From assembly GCF_014838715.1 (NCBI RefSeq), contig NZ_CP061947.1, forward strand, positions 3,162,001-3,226,000: a stretch of 64,000 nucleotides of DNA. Reading direction: 5' to 3'. The number at the start of each line of letters is the position of its first letter. Within the stretch, counting starts at the first letter, position 1. Of this stretch, positions 38,470 to 47,875 are shown one piece after another. The DNA is from Algoriphagus sp. Y33 (GTDB taxonomy: Bacteria; Bacteroidota; Bacteroidia; Cytophagales; Cyclobacteriaceae). Position numbers and translations under genes: made by a program. The notes under the pieces are model-generated. The model saw only the letters and a list, made by a program, of their open reading frames with translations. It searched no databases and was not told the DNA's origin.

Positions 38470-39027
38470 ATGACAGAAAACAATAACGTCTTGGATCTTG
38501 AGCTTTGGCTTGACACAGAGATCATTCCCCGTCAAAATATGCTCAAAGCCAAATTTTGGGATATTCTGGCGGAGGTAGGTAATTCCATAGATTCCGCTAA
38601 TCTGATAAAAATCCACCCTGCGAATCGAGGAATAAAACTGTCTAAAGGGAATGATCTATCGGGATATCCTTACCAAGTTTTGGATTTGATCAGGGATTTT
38701 GATCTATCAACCGGACTGAACATTCGCTTATTAAACTGGTTTGGACATGGCCTTTTCATGTTTGTTTTATTAGGCAAGAATCACCCCAAGGCTCCCTTTC
38801 AGCAGTTATGTGGCCACAGTTGGGCTTTTGACCAATCCCATACTCCCTGGGAGTATCATGAAATACTCCTCAACAGCAATTCGACAAACTTTCCTCCCTC
38901 CGACTGGTTCGAAAAATCAACGTTCTGCCAGTGGCATAAACCCATTCGTATTTCTGGAGATGTAATCATGATAAAGGCTAAGATTTTGGATGAACTAAAA
39001 AAATTGATATCCTTACTTTCTGAATAA
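38470..39027 (+). CDS. Conserved-looking protein of unknown function
   Basis: 185 aa, family not recognised. The ATG follows the KAS III-like stop codon with no spacing, so the two are translated from one message. It has no signal peptide or membrane segment; it is acidic at the N-terminus, with aromatic- and Trp-rich central parts (LNWFGHGLFMFVLLGKNHP, CGHSWAFDQSHTPWEYHEIL). The codon pattern resembles its neighbours. A role with the synthase is inferred from position only. Confidence 0.65.
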   Translation: MTENNNVLDLELWLDTEIIPRQNMLKAKFWDILAEVGNSIDSANLIKIHPANRGIKLSKGNDLSGYPYQVLDLIRDFDLSTGLNIRLLNWFGHGLFMFVLLGKNHPKAPFQQLCGHSWAFDQSHTPWEYHEILLNSNSTNFPPSDWFEKSTFCQWHKPIRISGDVIMIKAKILDELKKLISLLSE

Positions 39028-39150
39028 ATGGTATAAAGCCGGAATTAACTTATTTTTAAACAGGAATCGAGTTCATTCGTACACTATTCAGATTATCCTT
39101 TTGAAAGATTCGGGAAATTTCCTGAGTCTGCTCAAAATAAAAACTTTATG

Positions 39151-39261
39151 AAATCGAGCTTCTCGAAGACGGCACACTCACTGAGATAATTATCAGCCAT
39201 GCGAGATTCCATAGCTTGCCCCGACCGATCGGAGTGGCCTTAAAAAAGAAATTATAAACAT
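39151..39261 (+). repeat. Repeated leader segment, copy 2 (upstream of the MORN gene)
   Basis: Counterpart of 37356-37470, also ending directly at a start codon. It contains the short palindrome CCGATCGG (within 39223-39232). Confidence 0.55.
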
Positions 39262-40830
39262 ATGAAATACATCCTTATCGCACTTATTCTTCTCAGCACT
39301 TCAGTGTCTGCTCAAGAAAGTTCTATGGTCCGGCAATACAATTCAGACTCAACCCTGATGGCTACCGGCATTATTACCAATTCCCTTCGGGAAGGACTCT
39401 GGAAATACTATAATCCTAAGACAAATACCTTACTTACTGAAGGCACATTCAAAAATGGGCTTAGAGAAGGCACTTGGAGTAATTTTTACCCAGACGGTAA
39501 AAGAAAATTAGTAGCAGAATATAAAGACGGGGTCCTTTTTGGGCCATCCAAGTTGTATGATGCTGATGGGGCGTTGAAGAAAGAAATGATTTTTCAGGAT
39601 TCTGTGATTGTAGGGAAGTATATAGAATACTTCGGAACAACAGGTATTCCAGACTATGTTAATCCCCGTCAAGTCTCTGTAGAAGGTCAATATGAAAACA
39701 GTAAAAAGACTGGTCAGTGGGTTCAATATTATGAGTTTGGAGAGGTTGCTGTGAGGGAGTTTTATGTCAATGGACTAAGAGAAGGTCCTTTTCTGGAATA
39801 TGATCCGGAGGGAACACTCATTACTGAAGGAGTATACAAAGAGGGGCAATTGGATGGTGCATTCAAAAGGCTTACCTATCCAAATCTTGTAGTAGAGGAA
39901 GGGAACTATAAAAAAGGTAAAAAAATAGGTGAATGGATACGATATTTCACAGGAACCAAAACCAAGGAATCAGAAGAGTTTTATGATGAAAACGGAAATC
40001 GAATTGGCACGTGGAAGTATTACTACGAAAATCAACGGCTGGCAAGAATAGAAAAATATGAAAATGGAATAGCAGTGGGGACTTGGGAAGAATACTTCCC
40101 AAACAAGGCAATAGCAAAGCGCAAAACCTACGAGCTGGGTGTTCCGGTAGGAGAATATGTAGAGTACCACAGTTCCGGACAGGTATCCGTGTCCGGCAAA
40201 TACAGCAACGGTATGAAAACAGGGGTTTGGAAAAGCTTCTTTCCTGATGGGGAACTCTATTCTCTAGGAGAATATAGAAACGACCTAAAAACCGGTCTCT
40301 GGAAATATTTCAACAAAATCGGAATTTTAATAGCTGAGGGAGAGTACACGCTTGGCCTTGAAAATGGCCAATGGGTATACTATTACGATGGTGGGCAGCT
40401 AAAATCTGTCGGCAGCTATTCTATCGGTTTTGAGAACGGGATTTGGGGTCTTTTCTATGACAACAAACAGCTTACTCAGGAAGAGTTTTGGGACAATGGA
40501 CGCCTGATGAATGTAAGTGATTACAAATCCTATGACGGGAGTGGAAATCTAGACAAAGGAACATTGAAAGATGGAAACGGAACTAGAATCACCTACTATG
40601 TAAACGGCAGGAAGGAATCAGAAGGAAATTACACGAATGGGAAGGCAGAAGGAACCTGGCTTTTCTTCCATGAAAATGGCAGAAAGGCATCTGAGGGACA
40701 AATGAAAGAAGGAAGAAAGGAAGGACCTTGGAGATATTACAATCCTGCAGGACGATTGGAGGATTTAATTAATTATAAAAACGATGAGGTTCAAGAAGAA
40801 TCCCTTTCCAATCTTATCCAATTCAACTAG
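39262..40830 (+). CDS. MORN/YwqK-repeat secreted protein
   Basis: 522 aa with signal peptide MKYILIALILLSTSVSAQ. Nearly the whole mature protein is made of about 20-23 residue MORN-variant repeats of the form LREGLWKYYN, KTGVWKSFFPDG, ENGQWVYYYDGG. Databases often label such proteins 'YwqK family antitoxin', but there is no toxin next to it and it carries a secretion signal, so a periplasmic or surface scaffold is more likely. It lies between two short genes on the same strand. Confidence 0.8.
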   Translation: MKYILIALILLSTSVSAQESSMVRQYNSDSTLMATGIITNSLREGLWKYYNPKTNTLLTEGTFKNGLREGTWSNFYPDGKRKLVAEYKDGVLFGPSKLYDADGALKKEMIFQDSVIVGKYIEYFGTTGIPDYVNPRQVSVEGQYENSKKTGQWVQYYEFGEVAVREFYVNGLREGPFLEYDPEGTLITEGVYKEGQLDGAFKRLTYPNLVVEEGNYKKGKKIGEWIRYFTGTKTKESEEFYDENGNRIGTWKYYYENQRLARIEKYENGIAVGTWEEYFPNKAIAKRKTYELGVPVGEYVEYHSSGQVSVSGKYSNGMKTGVWKSFFPDGELYSLGEYRNDLKTGLWKYFNKIGILIAEGEYTLGLENGQWVYYYDGGQLKSVGSYSIGFENGIWGLFYDNKQLTQEEFWDNGRLMNVSDYKSYDGSGNLDKGTLKDGNGTRITYYVNGRKESEGNYTNGKAEGTWLFFHENGRKASEGQMKEGRKEGPWRYYNPAGRLEDLINYKNDEVQEESLSNLIQFN

Positions 40831-40874
40831 TGTATAACAATTTTGTCAATTTGTGGTTTATTTAAAAAAAACAC

Positions 40875-41036
40875 ATGTTCGGATTGTTCAATAAAAAAAC
40901 AGAGAAGGAAAAGTTACAGGAAGCCTATTCCAAAAAATTGGCAGAAGTGTATAAAGCCTCGCAGACAAACAGAAAAGTAGCCGACCGTCTTGCAGCCGAG
41001 GCAGAAGAGCTTGCCAAAAAGTTAGAATCTCTGTGA
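40875..41036 (+). CDS. Small Lacal_2735-type protein
   Basis: 53 aa beginning MFGLFNKKTEKEKLQEAYSK and continuing as one charged helix (AEVYKASQTNRK, AAEAEELAKKLESL). The N-terminal MFGLFNKK followed by an amphipathic helix is the pattern of the uncharacterised Lacal_2735 family of Bacteroidota. Function unknown; the N-terminal hydrophobic patch could touch a membrane. A terminator follows at 41200. Confidence 0.75.
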   Translation: MFGLFNKKTEKEKLQEAYSKKLAEVYKASQTNRKVADRLAAEAEELAKKLESL

Positions 41037-41199
41037 AATTCTCTCAAATCAATCAAAATAGATCACAAATACATAATTTTGAATATCAAATAATTACAAT
41101 TAAATTCAATCACTCTTTCAGCTAGTCTCGTAGGATTTTTTTGACTAAAACGTTTATTTAAGGGTGATTGAGCTACGGACGACAAATTTTAAGTTTTTT

Positions 41200-41228
41200 G
41201 GCTCGGGATAAAACCCGAGCCTTTTTTT
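41200..41228 (+). terminator. Strong rho-independent terminator
   Basis: GGCTCGGG (41200-41207) pairs perfectly with CCCGAGCC (41214-41221) and is followed by seven T on the + strand. It closes the + strand block ending in the small gene at 40875-41036. Confidence 0.85.
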
Positions 41229-41748
41229 ATTTTCTGGAATAATCGTCCTCTAATCTCACGATATCCTCTTCATTGGATGGATTTTCCGGATCTACATGCA
41301 TCCAAATTTCAGCCACAATACCCCAAGAATCCAAGCCAACTAACCTATGTCTTTCACCCTGCTTCAAAGACACAGTTTTGTTAAGTTCCATTTTTTCTAA
41401 AATGCCCAATTCATCTGTGTCGCTACGTACTATTCCGGATTCCCCATTGATAAGTTTCCAAAGCTCGGCTCTTCGAAAGTGATATTGCCAAGAAAGGCGG
41501 GCTCCCGGAGCCACAAGTAAAAACTTAGGACTTAACTTTTGTTCCAATTGCTCTTCGGATAGATCAACATCTTCGAAAAACATCGACCTGAACTCACGAA
41601 TCTGACTCTCGTCAAGCACGAAAAAACCACCCCATGGTCTAGTTTGGTCAACTTTTGAGATTCTAAATCCTTTTTGAGTCAAGAAATCCTCTACTTTCTG
41701 AAACACCTCTTCTTTGCCAAGGCCAGCATTTATTCCGATCAAATTCAT
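41227..41748 (-). CDS. Cupin-fold protein related to mannose-6-phosphate isomerase type II
   Basis: 173 aa from ATG 41748. A longer frame would need a TTG at 41778, which falls inside the predicted promoter. After an N-terminal helix, RPWGGFFVLDES and the cupin block VAPGARLSWQYHFRRAELW, then VSLKQGERHRLVGLDSWGIVAEIW, resemble the type II mannose-6-phosphate isomerase cupin domain with putative metal ligands among Gln, His and Glu. Size suggests a sugar-phosphate isomerase-like or sugar-binding role; activity is unproven. It sits next to the ROK-led glycan locus but is divergent from it. Confidence 0.65.
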   Translation of the reverse strand: MNLIGINAGLGKEEVFQKVEDFLTQKGFRISKVDQTRPWGGFFVLDESQIREFRSMFFEDVDLSEEQLEQKLSPKFLLVAPGARLSWQYHFRRAELWKLINGESGIVRSDTDELGILEKMELNKTVSLKQGERHRLVGLDSWGIVAEIWMHVDPENPSNEEDIVRLEDDYSRK

Positions 41749-41775
41749 AACTTTTTTTATTAAAAATCTATTACC

Positions 41776-41783
41776 CAAAAATA
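41776..41783 (-). promoter_or_regulatory. Candidate -7 element for the cupin gene
   Basis: On the - strand TATTTTTG matches TAnnTTTG, predicting a leader of about 20 bases to the ATG at 41748. No TTG at -33. Confidence 0.4.
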
Positions 41784-41970
41784 GCTAATTCATTTGAAAA
41801 ATAAATTTTCCGTACATATTCCTACATTTGGAATCTTTTGAAGAAAACAAGAGGTTGCTACCCAAGAATTCAGCGATATTATAACATATCAACTCTTGTT
41901 ATCTTATTTTTTTAAAAAAGTATTTTTTTGAAAATCAAAAATTGCCGTAATTCAGGAATAACTTAGACCT

Positions 41971-43218
41971 ATGAACTTAATAAACCCCCAAGAAGTAATC
42001 GATAAAATGGATGGAGTGGTAGAAATTAAAAGCTACCTCAACAAAATTAAGATTATTAAGAACCTTTATATAAAAAAAGCCAATACTGCCAGCGAAATTT
42101 GCGCTGAAGTCGGAATTTCTCTACCTACAGTCAATTCACTTCTTAGCGACTTGATTTCAAGCGGGGAAGTAATCAAGCAAGGGCGTGCAGAGTCGCAGGG
42201 AGGGAGAAAGCCCGATCTGTATAGATTAGCTCCTGACGCTTTCTATGTACTTTCCGTCGATCTTTCGAAGTACAACATGAATCTTGCGCTGTATTCATGC
42301 AATCATACTGTTGTCACAGAGAAAGAAAGTCACAGAATCAGCTTAGACAACGAAAAAGAAACTTTCGATAATATCTGTCAGCTGATAGAATCATATCTAA
42401 TCAAAACAAAAATCCCTGCCCATAAAGTAATTGCGATTGGGTTTTCCATGCCTGGGCTTACGGATTCTATTGGAGGTGTGAACTACACCTATTTGAGATT
42501 TGGAGACAAAACCCTTCTCGAAAACTTGGAAACGAGATTTTCGAAGAAAATTTTCCTCGAAAATGATGCTCGCGCAATGACTTTGGCTGAATTCAAGTTC
42601 GCTACTGCTCATAACTATAAAAATGTACTTGGTCTGTTTATCGGCTGGGGGATTGGACTGGGTATCATCATAGACGGCAAATTGTACCAAGGAGCATCCG
42701 GTTTTGCAGGAGAGTTCAGCCATTCGCCTATCTTTGAATCCAGAGATGTAACCTGCACCTGCGGCAAAAAAGGATGCTTGGAAGCTGTAGCATCAGGGAC
42801 GGCAATCGTCAAGATGGCCGAAGCAGCCATCAAACTCGATAAGGACAGCATATTGGCTCGAATGGCTCGAAATCAGGAAGGTGGCATAGTGCCCAATCTA
42901 GTCGTCGAGGCGGCCTTGTCCGGTGATCAACGGGCAATCACCATACTTTCGGAAGCAGGTTTGGATCTAGGAAGAGGCATCTCTATGCTAATCCAGGTAC
43001 TGAATCCCGAGCTGATAATCATCGGTGGCTCAGTTGCTGAGGCAAATCAATATTTAATCACGCCAATTCAACAAGCTCTTAATATTTACAGTATGGCAAA
43101 ATCCCGGGAAAAGTCCCAACTCGCACTTTACCAACTCGGTGAGGATGTTGGGCTATTGGGAGGTGTTGCTGTAGTGAACGAACAACTCTTCGAAGATATA
43201 ATCAATAGGCTGAACTAA
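41971..43218 (+). CDS. ROK-family transcriptional regulator
   Basis: 415 aa. Residues about 37-66 form a winged helix-turn-helix (ASEICAEVGISLPTVNSLLS) typical of NagC/Mlc/XylR-type ROK repressors, and a Gly/Arg-rich wing follows (SQGGRKPDLYR). The C-terminal ROK domain has GFSMPGLTDS, NDARAMTLAE, GWGIGLGIIIDG and the zinc-binding CTCGKKGCLE (C262, C264, C269). It likely senses a sugar or sugar phosphate. The VCBS gene starts 21 bp downstream, so it heads the + strand part of the glycan locus. Confidence 0.88.
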   Translation: MNLINPQEVIDKMDGVVEIKSYLNKIKIIKNLYIKKANTASEICAEVGISLPTVNSLLSDLISSGEVIKQGRAESQGGRKPDLYRLAPDAFYVLSVDLSKYNMNLALYSCNHTVVTEKESHRISLDNEKETFDNICQLIESYLIKTKIPAHKVIAIGFSMPGLTDSIGGVNYTYLRFGDKTLLENLETRFSKKIFLENDARAMTLAEFKFATAHNYKNVLGLFIGWGIGLGIIIDGKLYQGASGFAGEFSHSPIFESRDVTCTCGKKGCLEAVASGTAIVKMAEAAIKLDKDSILARMARNQEGGIVPNLVVEAALSGDQRAITILSEAGLDLGRGISMLIQVLNPELIIIGGSVAEANQYLITPIQQALNIYSMAKSREKSQLALYQLGEDVGLLGGVAVVNEQLFEDIINRLN

Positions 43219-43239
43219 ACCTCAGCTCCAAATAAACTC

Positions 43240-46200
43240 ATGCGTTTCCTCAACTTACCCAAAGCAGTACTTGCACTGATTTTAGGACATATTCTTATCC
43301 TTCACGTTGGAAACACACTTCTAGCTCAATCTTCCAATATGGTTTTTGAAAGAATATCCGGTAAAAAATCCGGAGTTACTTTCAAAAATCAGCTCAAAGA
43401 GGATACATACAACAATATACTCCGGTATGAATACTTCTATAATGGTGGTGGAGTAGCAGTCGGAGACTTAGACAACGACGGGCTGGAAGATATTTTTTTC
43501 ACCGGCAATATGGTACCCAACAGGGTTTATAAAAACCTTGGAAATTTCAAATTTGAAGACAAAACCAAATTTTCCGGCATTTCAGGTAAAGATTCCTGGG
43601 CTACGGGAGTGGCCATGGCAGATGTGAATGGAGATGGACTCCTTGACATCTATGTAAACTACTCAGGAAAAGGAGATGTTAACAGCCGCCGAAATGAACT
43701 TTGGATTAACAGAGGGGGATTCAAGTTTCAGAATGAAGCAGAAGCATACGGTCTGGATGATGCAGGAAATAGTACCCAGGCATTATTTTTTGATTTTGAC
43801 AGAGATGGTGACCTCGATATGTATCTGCTGAACCACCACATTCAGTCCATCCATGAAATGGAATTTTCTGAGGTGAAATCTATCAGACACCCCTCGGCAG
43901 GAGACAAGCTCTTCAGAAATGACGGAGGGAAATTCGTAGACGTATCGGAACAAGCCGGAATCAAAGGTTCTGCACTGGGCTTTGGCCTTTCTGTAATTTC
44001 CTCTGATGTGAACCAAGATGGCTGGCCTGACTTGCTAATCACCAATGACTACATTGAGCCCGATTACCTGTATATCAACAATGGGGATGGCACATTCACT
44101 GACCAACTAACCGAATATTTTCAGCACATATCCCACTTTTCGATGGGGGCGGATATCGCTGACATCAACAATGACGGCAAGCCCGACATCTACACCCTCG
44201 ACATGCTTCCTGAAGACAATACAAGACAAAAGTTGCTCTATGGGCCTGAAAACTATGAGCAATATGCACTAATGATCCAAGAGGGATTCTACCATCAAAA
44301 CATGAGAAATATGCTTCAGGTGAATTTGGGTGAGGGATTCTTTTCTGAAGTGGCGCAAATGGCCGGGATTTCAAATACAGACTGGAGTTGGTCCGCCCTA
44401 TTTTTTGATGCAAACAATGATGGGCAAAAAGACTTGTTTGTCACCAATGGCTATTTCCGGGATTACACCAATCGGGATTTTTTGAAGTACAAGGGGGATT
44501 ACTATTTCAAACAGGCGATAGCAGCAGAAAAAGCCGACACATTGCATCTGGTCACCGGTATGAGCTCAACACCAATTCATAATTATATTTTTGAAAACAA
44601 CGGAAATCTAAAATTCTCGGATCGCTCCTTGGAATGGGGATTTACTGAAAAGAACTTTTCAAATGGAGTAGCTTATGCTGATTTGGACAATGACGGGGAT
44701 CTGGATTTGGTCATAAACAACCTAAACGATCTGGCGGGAATTTATGAAAACAAGATAAATCCAGCCAATTACCTTCAAATTCAACTCTATCAAGACGATC
44801 AGAACAAATTTGCGATTGGAGCCAAAGTGGAAATCTACGATGGACAGACAAGGCAATTTGCAGAAGTCCAAGCCGTACGTGGCTTTCTATCTTCAGTGAG
44901 TACAAGACTACATTTCGGATTAGGTGACCGCACTGAAGTCCTCTCAGTTAAAATTAGCTGGCCGGACGGAAGTTTTCAGCTTTTGGAAAATATAAAAGGA
45001 AAACAACTTCTGAAAATCAAAAAGGAAAACACGAGCCCATCAGAAAAGTCTTCTGGGCCCAGCCCTATCTTCGTACGCTCTGTAAATGCACCAAACTTCG
45101 TATCGAAGCCGACGGGCTTTAATGATTTTAAGCGTCAGCCGTTGATGATCAACATGCCCAGTTATATCAGCCCTATTCTGGCCCAAGGAGATCTTAATGG
45201 AGATGGGAATCCCGAGATTTTTATCGGTGGAACTAAGGGACAACCGGCAAAAATTTTCACCCTAAAAAATGAGGAATGGATACCTTATCAAGGTTTCCGC
45301 TCCTCTCCCGATTTTACTGACGCAGTAGCTATTTTTGAAGATTTCAATGGAGATAACGTACCGGATTTATTTGTGGGTAGCGGTGGCTATCATGACTATT
45401 TGAGTTCAGACGAGAGCATTCATGATCGGTTGTACCTAAATGATGGCTCCGGCCAACTTACCAGGGCAGTGAATTTCCCTGACCATTCCGTAAGTACAGG
45501 TGATGCGGTCGCCATAGATGCCAATGGAGACGGAGCATTGGATCTCTTCATAGGTGCACGACTTATTCCTGGCAAGTATCCAGTCATCCCGCAAAGCAAA
45601 CTACTGATCAATGACGGTGCAGGTAATTTCTCTGACCAATCCCCTGCCTATCTTCCCAAATCAGGGAATCTCGGGCTTGTGACCGGAGTAGAAAAAATGG
45701 ATCTAAATGCGGATGGACTCGATGATCTGGTTATTGTGGGTGAATTCATGCCAATAACCTTCTTGTTAAATCAAGGCGGAAAATCATTTGAGGATCAAAC
45801 TTCAGCCTATCTTGACAAAACACGCTCGGGATGGTGGGGAAGTATACATTCGGCTGACATGGATGGAGATGGGGATCTCGATTTGATCATAGGAAACTAT
45901 GGGCTGAACACACAGTTTGAAGCAAATGAAAATAAACTCATCAAACTCTACGCCGCTGACTTTGATAAAAACGGATCGATTGACCCCATCTATGAATGCT
46001 ATGTGGGAGATCAGGCGTTTCCTTATGCAAGTAGAGATGAGCTATTGGATCAGATGGCGAGTATGCGAAGTAAATTCACGGATTACGCTTCTTATTCCAA
46101 TGCAACAATGGAGGATTTATTCACGGCGCAACAGCTCGAAGAAGCACAGGTTTTGGTAGCAAACAGTCTGGAAAGCATGTACCTTGAAAATACAGGATCA

Positions 46201-46530
46201 GGCTTTAAGGCAATCCCGCTTCCACGCGAAGCCCAGGCTTTTCCGGTATATGCTATTCAGACAATGGATGTGAATCAGGATGGTAATATGGATCTAATTC
46301 TCGGCGGAAATCAAACCTTCACAAGGATCAGAATCGGGGTAATTGATGCCGGACTTGGATTGGTAATGCTCGGTGATGGCAAGGGAAACTTTCACCCACT
46401 TTCTCCTTCAGAGTCTGGGATAGGGATCAAAGGGGACATTAAGTCAATTTTGCAGCTTCAGTCATCAGATGAATCAAGCCTGCTTTTCGGTATTCATAAT
46501 CAGCAAATTCAGCGATACACTATCAAATGA
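43240..46530 (+). CDS. VCBS/FG-GAP repeat protein with ASPIC/UnbV domain (CRTAC1-like)
   Basis: 1096 aa with a signal peptide ending near NTLLAQS. At least thirteen calcium-binding loops of the type DLDNDGLED, DVNGDGLLD, DFDRDGDLD and DMDGDGDLD occur in two blocks (about 70-500 and 640-1075), predicting two integrin-like propellers. Between them, about 520-600, lies an ASPIC/UnbV domain (NKFAIGAKVEIYDGQTRQF, WPDGSFQLLENI). Such proteins are exported and often accompany SusCD loci. Its stop overlaps the haloperoxidase start by 4 bp. Role unproven; binding of glycan or surface display is inference. Confidence 0.85.
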   Translation: MRFLNLPKAVLALILGHILILHVGNTLLAQSSNMVFERISGKKSGVTFKNQLKEDTYNNILRYEYFYNGGGVAVGDLDNDGLEDIFFTGNMVPNRVYKNLGNFKFEDKTKFSGISGKDSWATGVAMADVNGDGLLDIYVNYSGKGDVNSRRNELWINRGGFKFQNEAEAYGLDDAGNSTQALFFDFDRDGDLDMYLLNHHIQSIHEMEFSEVKSIRHPSAGDKLFRNDGGKFVDVSEQAGIKGSALGFGLSVISSDVNQDGWPDLLITNDYIEPDYLYINNGDGTFTDQLTEYFQHISHFSMGADIADINNDGKPDIYTLDMLPEDNTRQKLLYGPENYEQYALMIQEGFYHQNMRNMLQVNLGEGFFSEVAQMAGISNTDWSWSALFFDANNDGQKDLFVTNGYFRDYTNRDFLKYKGDYYFKQAIAAEKADTLHLVTGMSSTPIHNYIFENNGNLKFSDRSLEWGFTEKNFSNGVAYADLDNDGDLDLVINNLNDLAGIYENKINPANYLQIQLYQDDQNKFAIGAKVEIYDGQTRQFAEVQAVRGFLSSVSTRLHFGLGDRTEVLSVKISWPDGSFQLLENIKGKQLLKIKKENTSPSEKSSGPSPIFVRSVNAPNFVSKPTGFNDFKRQPLMINMPSYISPILAQGDLNGDGNPEIFIGGTKGQPAKIFTLKNEEWIPYQGFRSSPDFTDAVAIFEDFNGDNVPDLFVGSGGYHDYLSSDESIHDRLYLNDGSGQLTRAVNFPDHSVSTGDAVAIDANGDGALDLFIGARLIPGKYPVIPQSKLLINDGAGNFSDQSPAYLPKSGNLGLVTGVEKMDLNADGLDDLVIVGEFMPITFLLNQGGKSFEDQTSAYLDKTRSGWWGSIHSADMDGDGDLDLIIGNYGLNTQFEANENKLIKLYAADFDKNGSIDPIYECYVGDQAFPYASRDELLDQMASMRSKFTDYASYSNATMEDLFTAQQLEEAQVLVANSLESMYLENTGSGFKAIPLPREAQAFPVYAIQTMDVNQDGNMDLILGGNQTFTRIRIGVIDAGLGLVMLGDGKGNFHPLSPSESGIGIKGDIKSILQLQSSDESSLLFGIHNQQIQRYTIK

Positions 46531-47861
46531 ACAGATTTCTATTTCTAAGTTTGACCTTTGCAATTCTTCTGATGGGTTCACCTTCAAAAGCCGGTTCCAA
46601 AGAAGTCAATTGGTCTAAACTATATGCTGAAGAGTTATTCCATATTACGGAAGTCATGGTCACCGATGTGGCCCCCCCTCCGGTAGCTGCACGGATTTAT
46701 GCTTACACTAGCCTTGCTGCTTATTTAGTTTCCAAAAATCAAGGTGCCCGGTTTGAAAATGACGACTTGTTGGAGCATTCTTACTTGGGTTCGTACGATT
46801 GGGGAATTACTACTTCCGGACAGGTATCCTCCCCGGAATTCGCTGCCGTTATGGCTTTTTTGAAAGTAGGACAGGAAATAATGCCTTCCGGGTATTTGCT
46901 GAAAGAAAAACAACAAGACTGGATAAGGAGAGGACTAAGGGATAAAATAGTTACCAAAAAAACACTTCAGGCACATTTGGATTTGGCTAGTGAAGTGGCT
47001 GAAAAGATAATGGGAGTGGCAAAAAAAGACGGATATCTTCAGCTATCCACACTTACAAGGTATACCCCTCAAAAAGGCGAGGGATTTTGGTACCCCACCC
47101 CCCCGGCTTATATTGCTGCGGTAGAACCTGAATGGAAAACCATCAAACCCTTTTTTATCCAAAATCTGGAAGAATACAAACCTGCTCCGATGGCTCCTTT
47201 TGATATGAGTGAAGGCAGTTCATTTCACGGACAATTGATGGAGGTTTACACTACTACCAAAGAGTTGAATCAGGAAAGAAAATTGATTGCCAATTTCTGG
47301 GATTGCAATCCTTTCAAAGTTGAATTTTCGGGGCATATGGCAATTGGAGTAAAAAAAATATCGCCCGGTGGACATTGGATCGGAATCACCGGAATTGCAG
47401 CTCAAAAGGCAGGGCTGTCATTTGCTGAAACAGCGTATGTTCACGCACTTGTAGGCCTCACACTTCACGATGCTTTTATCTCCTGCTGGAAAACAAAATA
47501 TGAAACCGATAGAATCAGGCCTGAGACTGTGATTAATCAGAAGATAGACCAACGCTGGAAACCTCTTTTACAAACACCTCCATTTCCCGAGTACACTTCT
47601 GGCCACTCGGTGATCAGCAGGGCTTCGGCAGTAGTATTGACAGGCTACTTCGGCGATAATTTTGATTACGTAGACAATTCGGAAATTTACTTTGGACTAC
47701 CGGAAAGACCTTTTAAATCCTTTTTGCTCGCCTCCGAGGAAGCTGCGATCTCCCGTCTTTATGGGGGAATTCATTTTAGGGATGCAATAGAAGAAGGCAT
47801 TAAACAAGGAGAAAAAATCGGAGATCTGGTGTGGTCAAAAGTCAGTAAAAACAAGTACTAA
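46527..47861 (+). CDS. Vanadium-dependent haloperoxidase / PAP2-like phosphatase
   Basis: 444 aa with a signal peptide ending near SPSKAG. All three oxyanion-binding motifs are present: K324...R331-P332 (KYETDRIRP), S358-G359-H360 (TSGHS) and S409-R410...H416 (SRLYGGIH). This set binds vanadate in haloperoxidases or phosphate in PAP2 phosphatases; sequence alone does not decide. The gene overlaps the VCBS gene by 4 bp and the sulfatase begins 14 bp later, so it is the middle of an operon. It should act in the periplasm or outside. Confidence 0.85.
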   Translation: MNRFLFLSLTFAILLMGSPSKAGSKEVNWSKLYAEELFHITEVMVTDVAPPPVAARIYAYTSLAAYLVSKNQGARFENDDLLEHSYLGSYDWGITTSGQVSSPEFAAVMAFLKVGQEIMPSGYLLKEKQQDWIRRGLRDKIVTKKTLQAHLDLASEVAEKIMGVAKKDGYLQLSTLTRYTPQKGEGFWYPTPPAYIAAVEPEWKTIKPFFIQNLEEYKPAPMAPFDMSEGSSFHGQLMEVYTTTKELNQERKLIANFWDCNPFKVEFSGHMAIGVKKISPGGHWIGITGIAAQKAGLSFAETAYVHALVGLTLHDAFISCWKTKYETDRIRPETVINQKIDQRWKPLLQTPPFPEYTSGHSVISRASAVVLTGYFGDNFDYVDNSEIYFGLPERPFKSFLLASEEAAISRLYGGIHFRDAIEEGIKQGEKIGDLVWSKVSKNKY

Positions 47862-47875
47862 AAACCTCTCAACTT

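Noticed and set aside
39262..40830. Antitoxin of a toxin-antitoxin pair
   Set aside because: The YwqK label is a naming habit for MORN-variant repeats; the protein is secreted and no toxin gene is adjacent.
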